Assembly (NCBI RefSeq): GCF_014199685.1
Contig: NZ_JACHNZ010000034.1
Span: 1 to 39,637 of the forward strand
From: Sphingosinicella soli
Lineage (GTDB): Bacteria > Pseudomonadota > Alphaproteobacteria > Sphingomonadales > Sphingomonadaceae
Length of the DNA: 39,637 bases
Direction: 5' to 3'
Under the pieces are notes generated by a model, which was not told the DNA's origin, made no database searches, and saw only the letters and a program-made list of their open reading frames with translations. Positions 21,450-29,951 of this stretch are shown in pieces. The stretch's first letter is position 1; every line of letters begins with the position of its first letter. Both the position numbers and the translations under genes were made by a program.

Positions 21450-23094
21450 TTTGCAAAGCGATGCATCGATCGAGGATCAGGTGCGGGGAGGCAGGGAGTT
21501 TGCGCTGAGGAACGGCTGGGATGTAGCCGAAGCGCGCATTTACACCGACCATGGCATGAGCGGCGCCAACATGATGCGCCCCGGACTTCAGATGCTGCTC
21601 ATCGATGCGCAGGCGGGAAAGTTCGACGTTGTCGTGGCCGAGGCGCTCGATCGCCTTTCCCGTGACCAGGCCGATGTCGCCACCATCCGCAAGCGATTGC
21701 TATTCGCCGAAGTCGACATGCACACGCTGTCGGAAGGCGAGATCAGCGAGCTTCACATTGGCCTTAAAGGCACGATGAATGCCCTGTTTCTGAAGGATCT
21801 GGCGATCAAGACGCGCCGCGGTCAGCGCGGGCGTGTCGAGAGCGGAAAGTCGGGTGGAGGACTGCCCTACGGCTACCGCATCAAATCCGTCGGCGAGTTT
21901 GAGATCGATGCCGCCCAGGCCGTGGTGGTTCAGCGTATCTTCAAGGAATATGCTGACGGCGTCAGTCCTCGCCGGATTGCGGCGATGCTCAATCGCGAGG
22001 GCATCGCGAACCCGTCCGGTGCAGGCTGGACGCAGTCGACGCTCAACGGCAATGCGAAACGCGGAACCGGCATTCTCAACAATGAGCTCTACAACGGGCG
22101 CCGGATCTGGAACCGCACGCGCAAGGTCAAGGATCCTGATACGGGTGTGCGGCTGTCGCGGGAAAACCCGCCGGAGGAATGGGTCGTCCACGACGTGCCC
22201 GAACTTCGCATTGTGGACGAGGCTCTCTGGAGCAGGGCAAAGGCGCGGCAGGAGCGCATGCAGCATTCGTCCTTCACCCTTCAGGACAAGCGGCGGCCCC
22301 GGAACCTGCTGTCGTTCCTTCTGAAATGCGGCGAGTGCGGCGGCGGATTCAGCAAGTCGGCACGTAATCACTATGGCTGTTCGACATCCCAGAACAAGGG
22401 AACCTGCTGCAACTCGCTGCGGATCAGGCAGGACGTGCTCGAGGGTGCAGTGCTAACGGCGCTTAAACAGCACCTGATGCGTCCTGAACTCTGTGCCGAA
22501 TTCTGCCGCGAGTACATGGAGCACGTGAACCGGCTGCGCTCCGAACGAAATGCGACGATCAACGCCTGGCAGGCCGAACGGGACCGTCTGCAGGGGCGTC
22601 GCGACCGGATCGTGAAGGCCGTCGGAGACGGCTATACGAGCGAGGACATGAAGAACGAGTTCAATGCGAACTTCGCCCGTCGCAAGGAGCTTGACCGGCT
22701 TTTGAGCGAAACGCCGCGGGCGCCGGTGTTGATGCACCCATCGATGTCCGAACGTTATCGGACCGAGGTGACCGAACTGACGCGACTGCTTGGATGCAGC
22801 GACCGCAGAACCGAGGCAGCGGACGCGCTGCGATCCCTTATCGACAGGATCATCCTCACCCCGAACGAGGACAGAACCGGGCTCGTGGTCGACCTTCACG
22901 GCGACCTCGCAGGCATCATCAACCTCGCGGCCGATCGTGATGGCAAGCGGCGGGGCACGGAGCTCGATTCACTCACGCTCGACGCACTGAACCGTTTTCG
23001 TATCAATGCGATGCAGGAAAACGTTCAGCGCGCCTCTCAGCGGAGTGCCGGTCGCGTTGCGAAATGTCAGGAAAGGTTGGCTCCCCGGGCCTGA
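21412..23094 (+). CDS. Large serine recombinase (site-specific integrase)
   Basis: This enzyme probably integrates and excises the element. The resolvase-type catalytic domain starts MKRAAIYARYSSDLQ, with nucleophile S11 in Y-x-R-x-S, and continues with VVAEALDRLSRDQAD. A recombinase domain follows (GKSGGGLPYGYRI, then AAMLNREGIANPSG). A zinc ribbon has C306, C309, C323 and C332/C333, and a coiled-coil segment leads to the C-terminus. At 560 aa it has the length of large serine integrases. The ATG at 21412 is chosen because GGTGAAG lies about 8 bases upstream and the catalytic domain then starts normally. The final codons (LAPRA and stop) lie inside the tRNA-Asn 3' end, so its C-terminus depends on the integrated junction. 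Confidence 0.93.
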   Translation: MKRAAIYARYSSDLQSDASIEDQVRGGREFALRNGWDVAEARIYTDHGMSGANMMRPGLQMLLIDAQAGKFDVVVAEALDRLSRDQADVATIRKRLLFAEVDMHTLSEGEISELHIGLKGTMNALFLKDLAIKTRRGQRGRVESGKSGGGLPYGYRIKSVGEFEIDAAQAVVVQRIFKEYADGVSPRRIAAMLNREGIANPSGAGWTQSTLNGNAKRGTGILNNELYNGRRIWNRTRKVKDPDTGVRLSRENPPEEWVVHDVPELRIVDEALWSRAKARQERMQHSSFTLQDKRRPRNLLSFLLKCGECGGGFSKSARNHYGCSTSQNKGTCCNSLRIRQDVLEGAVLTALKQHLMRPELCAEFCREYMEHVNRLRSERNATINAWQAERDRLQGRRDRIVKAVGDGYTSEDMKNEFNANFARRKELDRLLSETPRAPVLMHPSMSERYRTEVTELTRLLGCSDRRTEAADALRSLIDRIILTPNEDRTGLVVDLHGDLAGIINLAADRDGKRRGTELDSLTLDALNRFRINAMQENVQRASQRSAGRVAKCQERLAPRA

Positions 23095-23096
23095 TT
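23078..23096. other. Presumed attachment site (right junction) in the tRNA-Asn 3' end
   Basis: The recombinase frame runs straight into the tRNA 3' end (TGGCTCCCCGGGCCTGATT on the plus strand) and stops inside it. Element genes end here and housekeeping genes follow, so the crossover most likely lies in or next to this stretch. The matching copy should lie at the left end of the element, outside the window, so the core sequence cannot be fixed. Confidence 0.55.
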
Positions 23097-23152
23097 CGAA
23101 CAGGCGGCCGTCCGATTAACAGTCGGATGCTCTACCGCTGAGCTACCGGGGA
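23078..23152 (-). tRNA. tRNA-Asn (anticodon GTT)
   Basis: Read on the minus strand, the sequence folds into a cloverleaf. The acceptor stem TCCCCGG pairs with CCGGGGA, followed by G and an encoded CCA. The D-arm reads AGCTCAGCGGTAGAGC, the anticodon loop CTGTTAA gives GTT (Asn), and the T-loop reads TTCGAAT. The anticodon stem TCCGA/TCGGA is intact. The gene appears complete despite serving as the element junction. The recombinase stop codon overlaps its 3' part on the opposite strand. Confidence 0.96.
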
Positions 23153-23238
23153 ACGGTGTCAGGCGGCGGCGTATATCAGCGGAATTTTCGGCTGCCAAGC
23201 CCGGAATGCACAAGCGCGGGCTGCTGCCGGCCGGGGGC

Positions 23239-24021
23239 TCAGGTCAGGAACTGTTCCATCGTGATGCGATCGTCGAGCGCGTATTCGGGGTCGAACAGCA
23301 GTTCGAGCGTGATCGAGCGGTCGGTGCTGATGCGCACCACGTCGACATCGCGCACCTCAAGCTGGTCGGCAACCGCGCTTACGGGGCGTTTACCGGCCTC
23401 GAGCATGCGGAATTCCACCGTCGAGGTGTCGGGGATCAGCGCGCCGCGCCAGCGGCGGGGGCGGAACGGGCTGATCGGCGTCAACGCCAGCAGGTCGGAC
23501 TGGAGCGGCAGGATCGGGCCGTTCGCCGAAAGGTTGTAGGCGGTGGAGCCTGCGGGCGTGGCCACCAGCACGCCGTCGCAGGTGAGTTCGGACATGCGCA
23601 CGCGCCCGTCGATGGCGATCTCGATCTTGGCGGCCTGCCGGGTTTCCCTCAGCAGCGAAACCTCGTTGATCGCGGGTGATACGATGCGCTCGCCGCTGAT
23701 CGTGCGCGCATCCATCTGCAGCGGGTGCAGCCTGAAGGCGCGGGCGTTCGCGATGCGCTCGGCGATGCCGTCTGCGCTGTATTCGTTCATCAGGAAGCCG
23801 ACGGTGCCGCGGTTCATGCCGAACACCTTTGCCGGCCTGCGGCGATGCAGCACCGCGTGCAGCGTCTGCAGCATGAAGCCGTCGCCGCCGAGCGCGAGGA
23901 TGATGTCGGCGTCCGCCTCGCTCGCCCAGTCGTGCAGCGGCAGGATCGCGGCGGCGGCTTCGCGGGCGGCGGGTGTCGGCGAGATGGCGAGCGCCACCTT
24001 GCCGGGGAGCTTTCCGGTCAT
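23239..24021 (-). CDS. nadK: NAD kinase
   Basis: This enzyme phosphorylates NAD to NADP using ATP or polyphosphate. The diagnostic GGDG is at residues 45-48 ([12 protein letters not shown]). The INEVSL motif and the Gly-rich [17 protein letters not shown] motif for NAD binding follow. At 260 aa it is the short proteobacterial form. The ATG (24021) overlaps the moaA stop (ATGA), so it is translated with moaA. It ends just before the tRNA that bounds the mobile element, making it the first chromosomal gene on this side. Confidence 0.95.
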   Translation of the reverse strand: MTGKLPGKVALAISPTPAAREAAAAILPLHDWASEADADIILALGGDGFMLQTLHAVLHRRRPAKVFGMNRGTVGFLMNEYSADGIAERIANARAFRLHPLQMDARTISGERIVSPAINEVSLLRETRQAAKIEIAIDGRVRMSELTCDGVLVATPAGSTAYNLSANGPILPLQSDLLALTPISPFRPRRWRGALIPDTSTVEFRMLEAGKRPVSAVADQLEVRDVDVVRISTDRSITLELLFDPEYALDDRITMEQFLT

Positions 24022-25043
24022 CCGCCGGTCACGCTCATGTGGCGCGCGACAGCGGCGCGGGGGCCGCCCCGGCCGATCACGAAATCGTGGCCCTTGGGCT
24101 TGCGCGTGATCGCTTCGGCGATCGCGGCGTCGAGGTCGGCGTCGCAGGCCGAACGCCGCACGGCGGCGCGCAGGTCGGCGCTGTCGTCCTGGCCCAGACA
24201 CATGTAGAGCATGCCCGTCGCGGTCAGCCGCACACGGTTGCAGCTTTCGCAGAAATTGTGGGTGAGCGGGGTGATGAACCCGATCCTGCGGCCGGTTTCC
24301 GCGACGTTCACATAGCGCGCGGGCCCGCCGGTGGCATAATCCGTCTCGGTCAAGGTGAAGCGCTGCGCAAGCGCCGCGCGCACGCCCGAAAGCGGCAGGT
24401 AGCGGTCGGTGCGGTCTTCGTCGATCTCGCCCATCGGCATGGTTTCGATGAAGGTCAGGTCGTGCCCCTCGCGGCCGCACCACGCGACCATGTCGCCAAG
24501 TTCGTCGTCGTTGATGCCGCGCAGCGCCACGGTGTTGATCTTCACGAACAGCCCGGCGGCCTTCGCGGCTTCGATGCCTTCCAGAACGCGCCGCAGCTCT
24601 CCCCAGCGCGTGATCCGCCGGAAGCGGTCCGGGTCGAGCGTGTCGAGGCTCACGTTCACGCGGCGCACGCCTGCGGCGGCCAGGGTCTCGGCGTGTTTCA
24701 CGAGCTGGTTGCCGTTGGTGGTCAGCGTCAGTTCGTCGAGCCCGCGCCCGAGATGGCGGGAGAGCGAGTCGACAAGGCCCACGATGCCGCGCCGCACGAG
24801 CGGCTCGCCCCCGGTCAGGCGCACCTTGCGCACACCGCGCCGGATGAATGCCGACGCGATGCGGTCGATCTCCTCAAGGTTCAAAACCTCGGATTTCGGC
24901 AGGAACTGCATGGTTTCGGCCATGCAGTAGGTGCAGCGGAAATCGCAGCGATCCGTCACCGACACGCGCAGATACGTTACCGCCCGTCCGAAGGGGTCGA
25001 TAAGCGGGCCTTGCCCGTCTGTCTGTGCGGTTGCGTCGTGCAT
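24018..25043 (-). CDS. moaA: GTP 3',8-cyclase MoaA (molybdenum cofactor synthesis)
   Basis: This radical-SAM enzyme starts molybdopterin synthesis by rearranging GTP. The first iron-sulfur cluster ligands are C33, C37 and C40 in [11 protein letters not shown]. The [10 protein letters not shown] motif is typical of MoaA. The second cluster is in [22 protein letters not shown], and the C-terminus ends in the required Gly-Gly (VTGG). The ATG at 25043 gives 341 aa with a normal N-terminus; a longer in-frame extension to 25097 is possible but unneeded. It overlaps nadK by 4 bases. Confidence 0.96.
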   Translation of the reverse strand: MHDATAQTDGQGPLIDPFGRAVTYLRVSVTDRCDFRCTYCMAETMQFLPKSEVLNLEEIDRIASAFIRRGVRKVRLTGGEPLVRRGIVGLVDSLSRHLGRGLDELTLTTNGNQLVKHAETLAAAGVRRVNVSLDTLDPDRFRRITRWGELRRVLEGIEAAKAAGLFVKINTVALRGINDDELGDMVAWCGREGHDLTFIETMPMGEIDEDRTDRYLPLSGVRAALAQRFTLTETDYATGGPARYVNVAETGRRIGFITPLTHNFCESCNRVRLTATGMLYMCLGQDDSADLRAAVRRSACDADLDAAIAEAITRKPKGHDFVIGRGGPRAAVARHMSVTGG

Positions 25044-25180
25044 CGTTCTGCAGAGGTAGTCGCGCCGGAGCCGAGGGGCAAGTTTTGCCGTCAACACTCA
25101 CGGGTTTCCCGGCGCGCGGTGCTGGCCTTTGCAGGCTACCGTGATAGTGTTACACGCGCTGCGGTCCCAAACGAGGTGAA

Positions 25181-27265
25181 ATGCACGGCTCATCGCTTTC
25201 AGCGCCCGTCTTTCTCGCCTCATTCCGCTACCGGCGCGAAGCGCAGGATGCCATTGAGGCGACAGGACGTCCGGTCATCGTCAGCCTGCGGCCTGATGAT
25301 GCCGCCCGTCGTTATGCCGCCTCCGAAGCGCTTATCGCCATTGTCGATGCGCGCGGCGCGCTCCAGCGCGGGCTTCAGCAGGTCGAGCAGCTATCGCAGG
25401 CGGTGCAGGAACGCAGGGGCGGTCTTCTGGTGCTGTTGTCGCGCAGCGACGCGGCCTCTCTGGGCGATGTCTACACGGCGGGCGCGACGCATTATCTGAT
25501 AAGCCCGTTCGGCGCGTCCGAACTCGGGCAGTCGCTGCGCTTCGTGGAGCGTTCGATCCGGCGCATGCAGAAGACGAGCGCTGAAACCGCGGTGGCGTCG
25601 GCGCAGGCGTCGATCGGCGGCACGGCGCGCTGGGAATGGAACCTGGGCGAGGATTTCGTCCGCATCGGCCCGGCTCTTGCCGTGCTTATCGGCGATCCTC
25701 CGCACACCGACCGTCTTTCGCTCGACGACGCTTTCCTGCGGCTCGATCGGCGGGCACGGGCGCAGGCGCGCCGCGCCGTCCGCCGCATCTGGCAGGCAGG
25801 CGTTCCCGGCGAGGTCGAACACCGTCTGGTGATTGACGGGCGCCCGCATACCTATGTCCATCATGTGCGGCCCGTCCGCGATGCCGGGGGCGGGGTGATG
25901 GGGCTTACCGCGACGGTGGAGGATCTCGATTCCACCCTGATCGAGCGCCGTCTGTCCGCGCATTTCGATACGCTGACCGGCCTTGCCAACCTGCGCCATG
26001 CCCGCGCCTGGGTGGATGAAAAGCTGAATTCGCGCGCCGGGCACAATCCGGCCTGCATCGTCGTGATGTTCGCGATCAGCCGCTTCGATCAGGTGAACGC
26101 CGCCTATGGCCGCGCGGTCGCGGACTCGCTGTTGCAGGCGGTCGGGCGGCGTCTGCGCCGTCTGCTCAACGACCAGACGGCCGAAAGCGAGCTTCCCGCG
26201 CGGCTCGGCGGCGCCGAGTTCGCAGTGGCCTTCGCGGGGCCGATCACGCTCAATCAGGCGGTGTTCTTCAGCCAGCGCATCGGCAAGGGCTTCGAGAAGC
26301 CGTTCATCGTCGGCGGGCGCGTCATTCACCTTTCATGCCGTCTCGGCATCGCCGCGAGCGACGAGGAGGTGACGACGGCGGACGAGATGTTCCAGCGCGC
26401 GAGCGCGGCGCTCGCGAGCGCGAAGGAACTCGATCCCAACAGCTTCCAGGTGTTTCTGTCCGACGAGCACGGCAATCCGGCGCGTTTCGCCAGCCTGGAG
26501 TCGGATCTGCGCGCGGCGGCGGAGCGGCGCGGTCTCAGCCTGCTGTATCAGCCGCAGGTCGATATCGTCACGAACCGTATCGTCGGCGTGGAGGCGCTGG
26601 TGCGGTGGGACCATCCGCTCTACGGCGTTCTGCCCGCCGAAACCCTGTTCGCGATCGCCGAGCGGGCCGAGTTCGGCACGCGGCTCGGCGAACAGATCAT
26701 GCGGCAGGCGTGCGGCGAGGCGGCGGCGTGGCCCGCCAGCCTGCGCGACATACGGCTTTCGATCAACGTCACGGCGGCGGACATGCGCGCCCCCGATTTT
26801 GAACGTATCGTCGTGGAATCGCTGGCCGACAGCCATTTCCCAGCTGCGCGGCTGACGCTGGAGGTGACCGAGGGCGGTCTCGTCGAGGATCTGGAGCATG
26901 CGTCCGAAATTCTCTCCAAGCTCCGTCACCGGGGGATCAGCGTCGCGATCGACGATTTCGGCACCGGCTATTCCTCGCTCGCCTACCTGAAGTCGCTGCC
27001 GCTCGACATCCTCAAGGTCGACAAGAAACTCGTCACCGATCTGTCGGGTTCGACGCGCGACCGCGTGATCGTGCGCGGCGTCGTCGATATGGCGCGCTCG
27101 CTCGGCATGGTGGTCGTCGCGGAGGGCGTAGAGACCGAGAGCCAGCTCGAAACGCTCGTGCGCGAAGGCTGCAACTGGTATCAGGGCTATCTGTGCAGCC
27201 CGCCGCTGGCGCTGGGCGATCTCGCGCCGTTCGTGGAAAACTGGCAGCGCACGCCGTCTGCTTGA
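25181..27265 (+). CDS. PAS-GGDEF-EAL signalling protein, probable cyclic-di-GMP phosphodiesterase
   Basis: The 694-aa protein begins with a receiver-like or sensory stretch (about residues 1-135), then a PAS-like region (about 145-250, HVRPVRDAGGGVMGLTATVEDL). A GGDEF-type domain follows (about 260-420), then an EAL domain (about 440-690). The GGDEF signature is degenerate, reading GGAEF at 343-347, so cyclase activity is unlikely. The EAL motif is intact (E471-A-L, then DDFGTGYSS at 591-599), supporting cyclic-di-GMP hydrolysis. No membrane helices are evident. It is divergent from moaA and precedes another degenerate GGDEF protein 67 bases downstream. Confidence 0.93.
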   Translation: MHGSSLSAPVFLASFRYRREAQDAIEATGRPVIVSLRPDDAARRYAASEALIAIVDARGALQRGLQQVEQLSQAVQERRGGLLVLLSRSDAASLGDVYTAGATHYLISPFGASELGQSLRFVERSIRRMQKTSAETAVASAQASIGGTARWEWNLGEDFVRIGPALAVLIGDPPHTDRLSLDDAFLRLDRRARAQARRAVRRIWQAGVPGEVEHRLVIDGRPHTYVHHVRPVRDAGGGVMGLTATVEDLDSTLIERRLSAHFDTLTGLANLRHARAWVDEKLNSRAGHNPACIVVMFAISRFDQVNAAYGRAVADSLLQAVGRRLRRLLNDQTAESELPARLGGAEFAVAFAGPITLNQAVFFSQRIGKGFEKPFIVGGRVIHLSCRLGIAASDEEVTTADEMFQRASAALASAKELDPNSFQVFLSDEHGNPARFASLESDLRAAAERRGLSLLYQPQVDIVTNRIVGVEALVRWDHPLYGVLPAETLFAIAERAEFGTRLGEQIMRQACGEAAAWPASLRDIRLSINVTAADMRAPDFERIVVESLADSHFPAARLTLEVTEGGLVEDLEHASEILSKLRHRGISVAIDDFGTGYSSLAYLKSLPLDILKVDKKLVTDLSGSTRDRVIVRGVVDMARSLGMVVVAEGVETESQLETLVREGCNWYQGYLCSPPLALGDLAPFVENWQRTPSA

Positions 27266-27332
27266 CCAATCCTTAACCGCCGCCCGTCTAGAACGCTGTT
27301 TCGTAATGCTTTAACAGGGGGCAGGCTCGCTC

Positions 27333-28691
27333 GTGCAGGCCAATCGCATACTGGTCGTCGGCAAGGATGAAGCGCATGCGAAAGCGGGCGCGGCCAGGAT
27401 AACGTCCGACACATTCACCCAGGTGCAGGCTGCGCCGTGGACGGAAGCGATTCCGCTTGCCTCGAGCGGCCGCTACCAGCTTGTCATCGTGCTGGCCGGT
27501 TCCGAAATCGGCATCGCCGCCGTCACCACCTTCGCGCGCAGTGCCGAGCGGTGGACGCAGCGCGAGGGCATGATGCTCGTCGCGCTCACCGAAGACGGCA
27601 CGGCGGCGCTGCACCGCGATCTCCAGCGCGCCGGGTTCGACGATATCATTCACCGCCCGATGCATCCCACGCAGGTGGGCGGGCGGATTTCGGTGCTGCT
27701 GCGCCTCTCCACGATGCGCCGCGAACTGGCCCGCCGCCAGGCGACCGCGCGCGGCTTCACGAGCGGCGACGGTCTTTTCCTCGCGCCTGCCGAGCCGGTG
27801 ATCGCGAGCCGCAGGGCGTCGGTCCTGCTCGTCCAGTTCGATCAGAGCGCCCACTGCGCCGAACAGTTCAACCGCGCCGTCCGCTCCTGCACCGAGGCGA
27901 CGATCTGCGATGATCCCGAGGCGGCGCGTTCGCTGCTCTATCGCGGCGGCCTCGATGCCGTGCTGCTCTGCGCGGCGGTGGATCCGAAGGGCGCGATCGA
28001 GTTCGCGGACCGGATGCGCCGCGTGCCTGCGCTCTACAATCTGCCGGTGCTGCTCGCGACGCCCGACGTTTCGCAGCTCGATCTCGATACGGTGTTCAAC
28101 GCGGGCGTCACCGATGTCGCGCCCACGTGCCTGTCGAGCGAACAGCTTTCGGTTCACCTGGCCTCGTTCAAGCGGCTGGAGGCGCTGCGTGCCGCGCTTG
28201 CCGTGCGCTATACCCAGCATGTCGAGATGGTCATCCGCGACGGCCTCACCGGCTTTGCGGGGCATGGTTTCGGCATGGCGCATCTGCAATCGACCCTGCA
28301 CGACTGCGCCGAGCTTTCGCTTCCCGTCGCCGTGGCGGGGCTCACGATCGAAAATCTCGACGAGATCAACGCCGAGCACGGCTATCTCGCGGGCGACGTC
28401 GTGATGCGCCGCATCGGCGACATGGTCCGCCGCTGCATCCGCGGCGAGGATATGGCGACGCGCCTGTCGGGCAGCCGCATTCTCGTGCAGTTCCCCGATA
28501 CGCGCTATGCGAACGCGAATGTCGCGGTGCGCCGCCTGGCCAATGTCCTGCGTTTCCAGAAGATCGATCTGCGCGGAGGCGCTTCCGTCGCGCTCAGGAT
28601 CGGATACACTCTGGCCTGCTGGGATGGTAAGGCCGACGCGCGGATGCTCGTCGCGTCGCTCAAGGCAAGGAAAGTCGCGGTCGCCGCCTGA
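27333..28691 (+). CDS. PleD-like protein with degenerate receiver and GGDEF domains
   Basis: This 452-aa protein has two receiver-like domains (about residues 1-125 and 160-280) and a C-terminal GGDEF-type domain (about 290-445), the PleD plan. The GGDEF motif is replaced by SGSRI at 379-383. The acceptor Asp expected after the third strand of each receiver is not evident (LVIVLAGSE and LDAVLLCAAVD). It is therefore probably not an active response regulator or cyclase. It may bind cyclic-di-GMP or another protein. The GTG start at 27333 is used. It lies 67 bases after the EAL gene on the same strand, suggesting a joint circuit. Confidence 0.88.
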   Translation: MQANRILVVGKDEAHAKAGAARITSDTFTQVQAAPWTEAIPLASSGRYQLVIVLAGSEIGIAAVTTFARSAERWTQREGMMLVALTEDGTAALHRDLQRAGFDDIIHRPMHPTQVGGRISVLLRLSTMRRELARRQATARGFTSGDGLFLAPAEPVIASRRASVLLVQFDQSAHCAEQFNRAVRSCTEATICDDPEAARSLLYRGGLDAVLLCAAVDPKGAIEFADRMRRVPALYNLPVLLATPDVSQLDLDTVFNAGVTDVAPTCLSSEQLSVHLASFKRLEALRAALAVRYTQHVEMVIRDGLTGFAGHGFGMAHLQSTLHDCAELSLPVAVAGLTIENLDEINAEHGYLAGDVVMRRIGDMVRRCIRGEDMATRLSGSRILVQFPDTRYANANVAVRRLANVLRFQKIDLRGGASVALRIGYTLACWDGKADARMLVASLKARKVAVAA

Positions 28692-28717
28692 TCCGGCTCC
28701 CGCGCGGGAGAGGTTTC

Positions 28718-29338
28718 ATGGCGATCGCGATCGATGTCGTTTCCGATTTCGTGTGCCCGTGGTGCTGGATCGGCAAGCGCCATCTCGATACGTTCGCGGC
28801 CGAGGCTGATGTCGAGCGCCGCTGGCACCCCTATCTGCTCCATCCCGATATCCCGGCAAGCGGCGTCGATCGCGCCGAATTCGTTCGCGCCAAGTTCGGC
28901 AGCGACGAGCGCGCGCGCGAACTCGGCGCGGGTGTCACCGCCGCTGCGAAGGGCGTGGGTCTCGATATCGATTACAGCCGCATATCGCGCATACCCGATA
29001 CGCGCGATGCGCACCGCCTCGTGCGCTGGGCGGGCGGCCAGGGGCGGGCGGACGTCGTCGCCGAAGGGCTGTTCCGCGCTTATTTCAATGAAGGCCGCGA
29101 TATCGGAGAGGCTGCCGTTCTTGCCGACATCGGCGTCGCGGCAGGCATGGACCGCGCCATTCTGGAGGAGCTTCTCGCCGGCGATGCCGACCGCGAGGTG
29201 ATCGACGCGCAGGCGGATCGCGCACGGTCGATGGGCGTCAGCGGCGTGCCCACGCATATTTTCGCAAACAAGGTCGCCGTGGTCGGCGCGCAACCGGTAG
29301 AGGCGCTTCGGCAGGCCGCAGGGTTGGCGACTTCATAG
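28718..29338 (+). CDS. DsbA-family oxidoreductase (FrnE-like)
   Basis: The 206-aa protein starts VVSDFVCPWCWIGKRHL, with the CPWC redox motif at residues 13-16 in a thioredoxin fold with a helical insertion. The C-terminal SMGVSGVPTHIFANKVAVVGAQP is typical of the FrnE/2-hydroxychromene-2-carboxylate isomerase group. It has no signal peptide, so it is cytosolic. A role in disulfide or glutathione-dependent isomerisation chemistry is likely; the substrate is unknown. It follows the PleD-like gene after 26 bases. Confidence 0.92.
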   Translation: MAIAIDVVSDFVCPWCWIGKRHLDTFAAEADVERRWHPYLLHPDIPASGVDRAEFVRAKFGSDERARELGAGVTAAAKGVGLDIDYSRISRIPDTRDAHRLVRWAGGQGRADVVAEGLFRAYFNEGRDIGEAAVLADIGVAAGMDRAILEELLAGDADREVIDAQADRARSMGVSGVPTHIFANKVAVVGAQPVEALRQAAGLATS

Positions 29339-29369
29339 CTGCCTCCCCCGCGACCCTGAACGAAACGCT

Positions 29370-29750
29370 TCACCCCATGCGGTGCAGACCGCAAAGTTTG
29401 TTGCCCGTGGGGTCGCGCAGATAGGCGAGGTAGAGCTTGCCGATGCTGCCTTCGCGAACGCCGGGCGGGTCTTCGCAGGCGGTGCCGCCGGCTGCGACGC
29501 CCGCAGCGTGCCAGGCGTCGGCTTCCTCGGGAGATTTCATCGCAAAGCCGATCGTGGAGCCGTTGGCATGGCAGGCGGGTTCGCCGTTGATCGGCTTGGT
29601 GATCACGAAAATGCCGGTGGGCGTCATGTAGAAAACGCGGCCTAGATCGTCGGTATTGCCCGGCGCAACACCGAGCGCGCCAAGCGTGGCGTCATAGAAT
29701 TTTTTGGCGGCGGCCATATCGTCCGCGCCGACCATGATGTGACTGAACAC
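29370..29750 (-). CDS. VOC-family protein (glyoxalase/dioxygenase fold)
   Basis: The 126-aa protein has the vicinal-oxygen-chelate pattern. It starts FSHIMVGADDMAAAKKFYDATLGALG, has a central GVRE-type turn, and ends KLYLAYLRDPTGNKLCGLH. Such proteins bind a metal and act on small molecules. The substrate cannot be told. The GTG start at 29750 has a good GGAGGAGA site upstream on the minus strand; a longer frame to 29810 is unlikely. It is convergent with the DsbA-family gene and divergent from the DUF885 gene. Confidence 0.9.
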   Translation of the reverse strand: MFSHIMVGADDMAAAKKFYDATLGALGVAPGNTDDLGRVFYMTPTGIFVITKPINGEPACHANGSTIGFAMKSPEEADAWHAAGVAAGGTACEDPPGVREGSIGKLYLAYLRDPTGNKLCGLHRMG

Positions 29751-29951
29751 GTCTTCTCTCCTCCTGCAATGCCGCGCGGGGGGCTGCGGCCTCGCGAACG
29801 CTGATGACACGGGCCCTGCGGCGCATCAAGATATCACTACCGGCAGTCGCCGGGTTCGTGTTGCTCTCGACACGGCCCCCCAAAAATCTGTGAAAAGCCT
29901 TGCAGCGTTCGGGTCCGCACGCCGCGATCCGGCATTCCATGGGAGAAATTC

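Larger units (their letters stand above)
1..23094. mobile_element. Integrative conjugative element (right part), trb-type T4SS, inserted at tRNA-Asn
   Basis: Relaxase, coupling protein, a nearly complete trb mating-pair operon and a large serine recombinase lie in one block that stops exactly in the 3' end of a tRNA-Asn gene. Housekeeping genes (nadK, moaA) begin just beyond the tRNA. This is the standard layout of an integrative conjugative element. The tRNA is on the minus strand, so its 3' end faces left and the element extends left, past position 1. No second copy of the tRNA 3' end was seen in the window, so the left boundary is not here. The 2.6-9.0 kb cargo looks less GC-rich by eye than the trb genes, which suggests separate acquisition. 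Element membership is an inference from gene content; the exact right boundary is uncertain by some tens of bases. Confidence 0.85.

Noticed and set aside
23153-23238. Possible terminator for nadK (AGCCCG/CGGGCT repeat near 23197-23222)
   Set aside because: The stem is only six pairs, with no T-tract on the minus strand; too weak to call.
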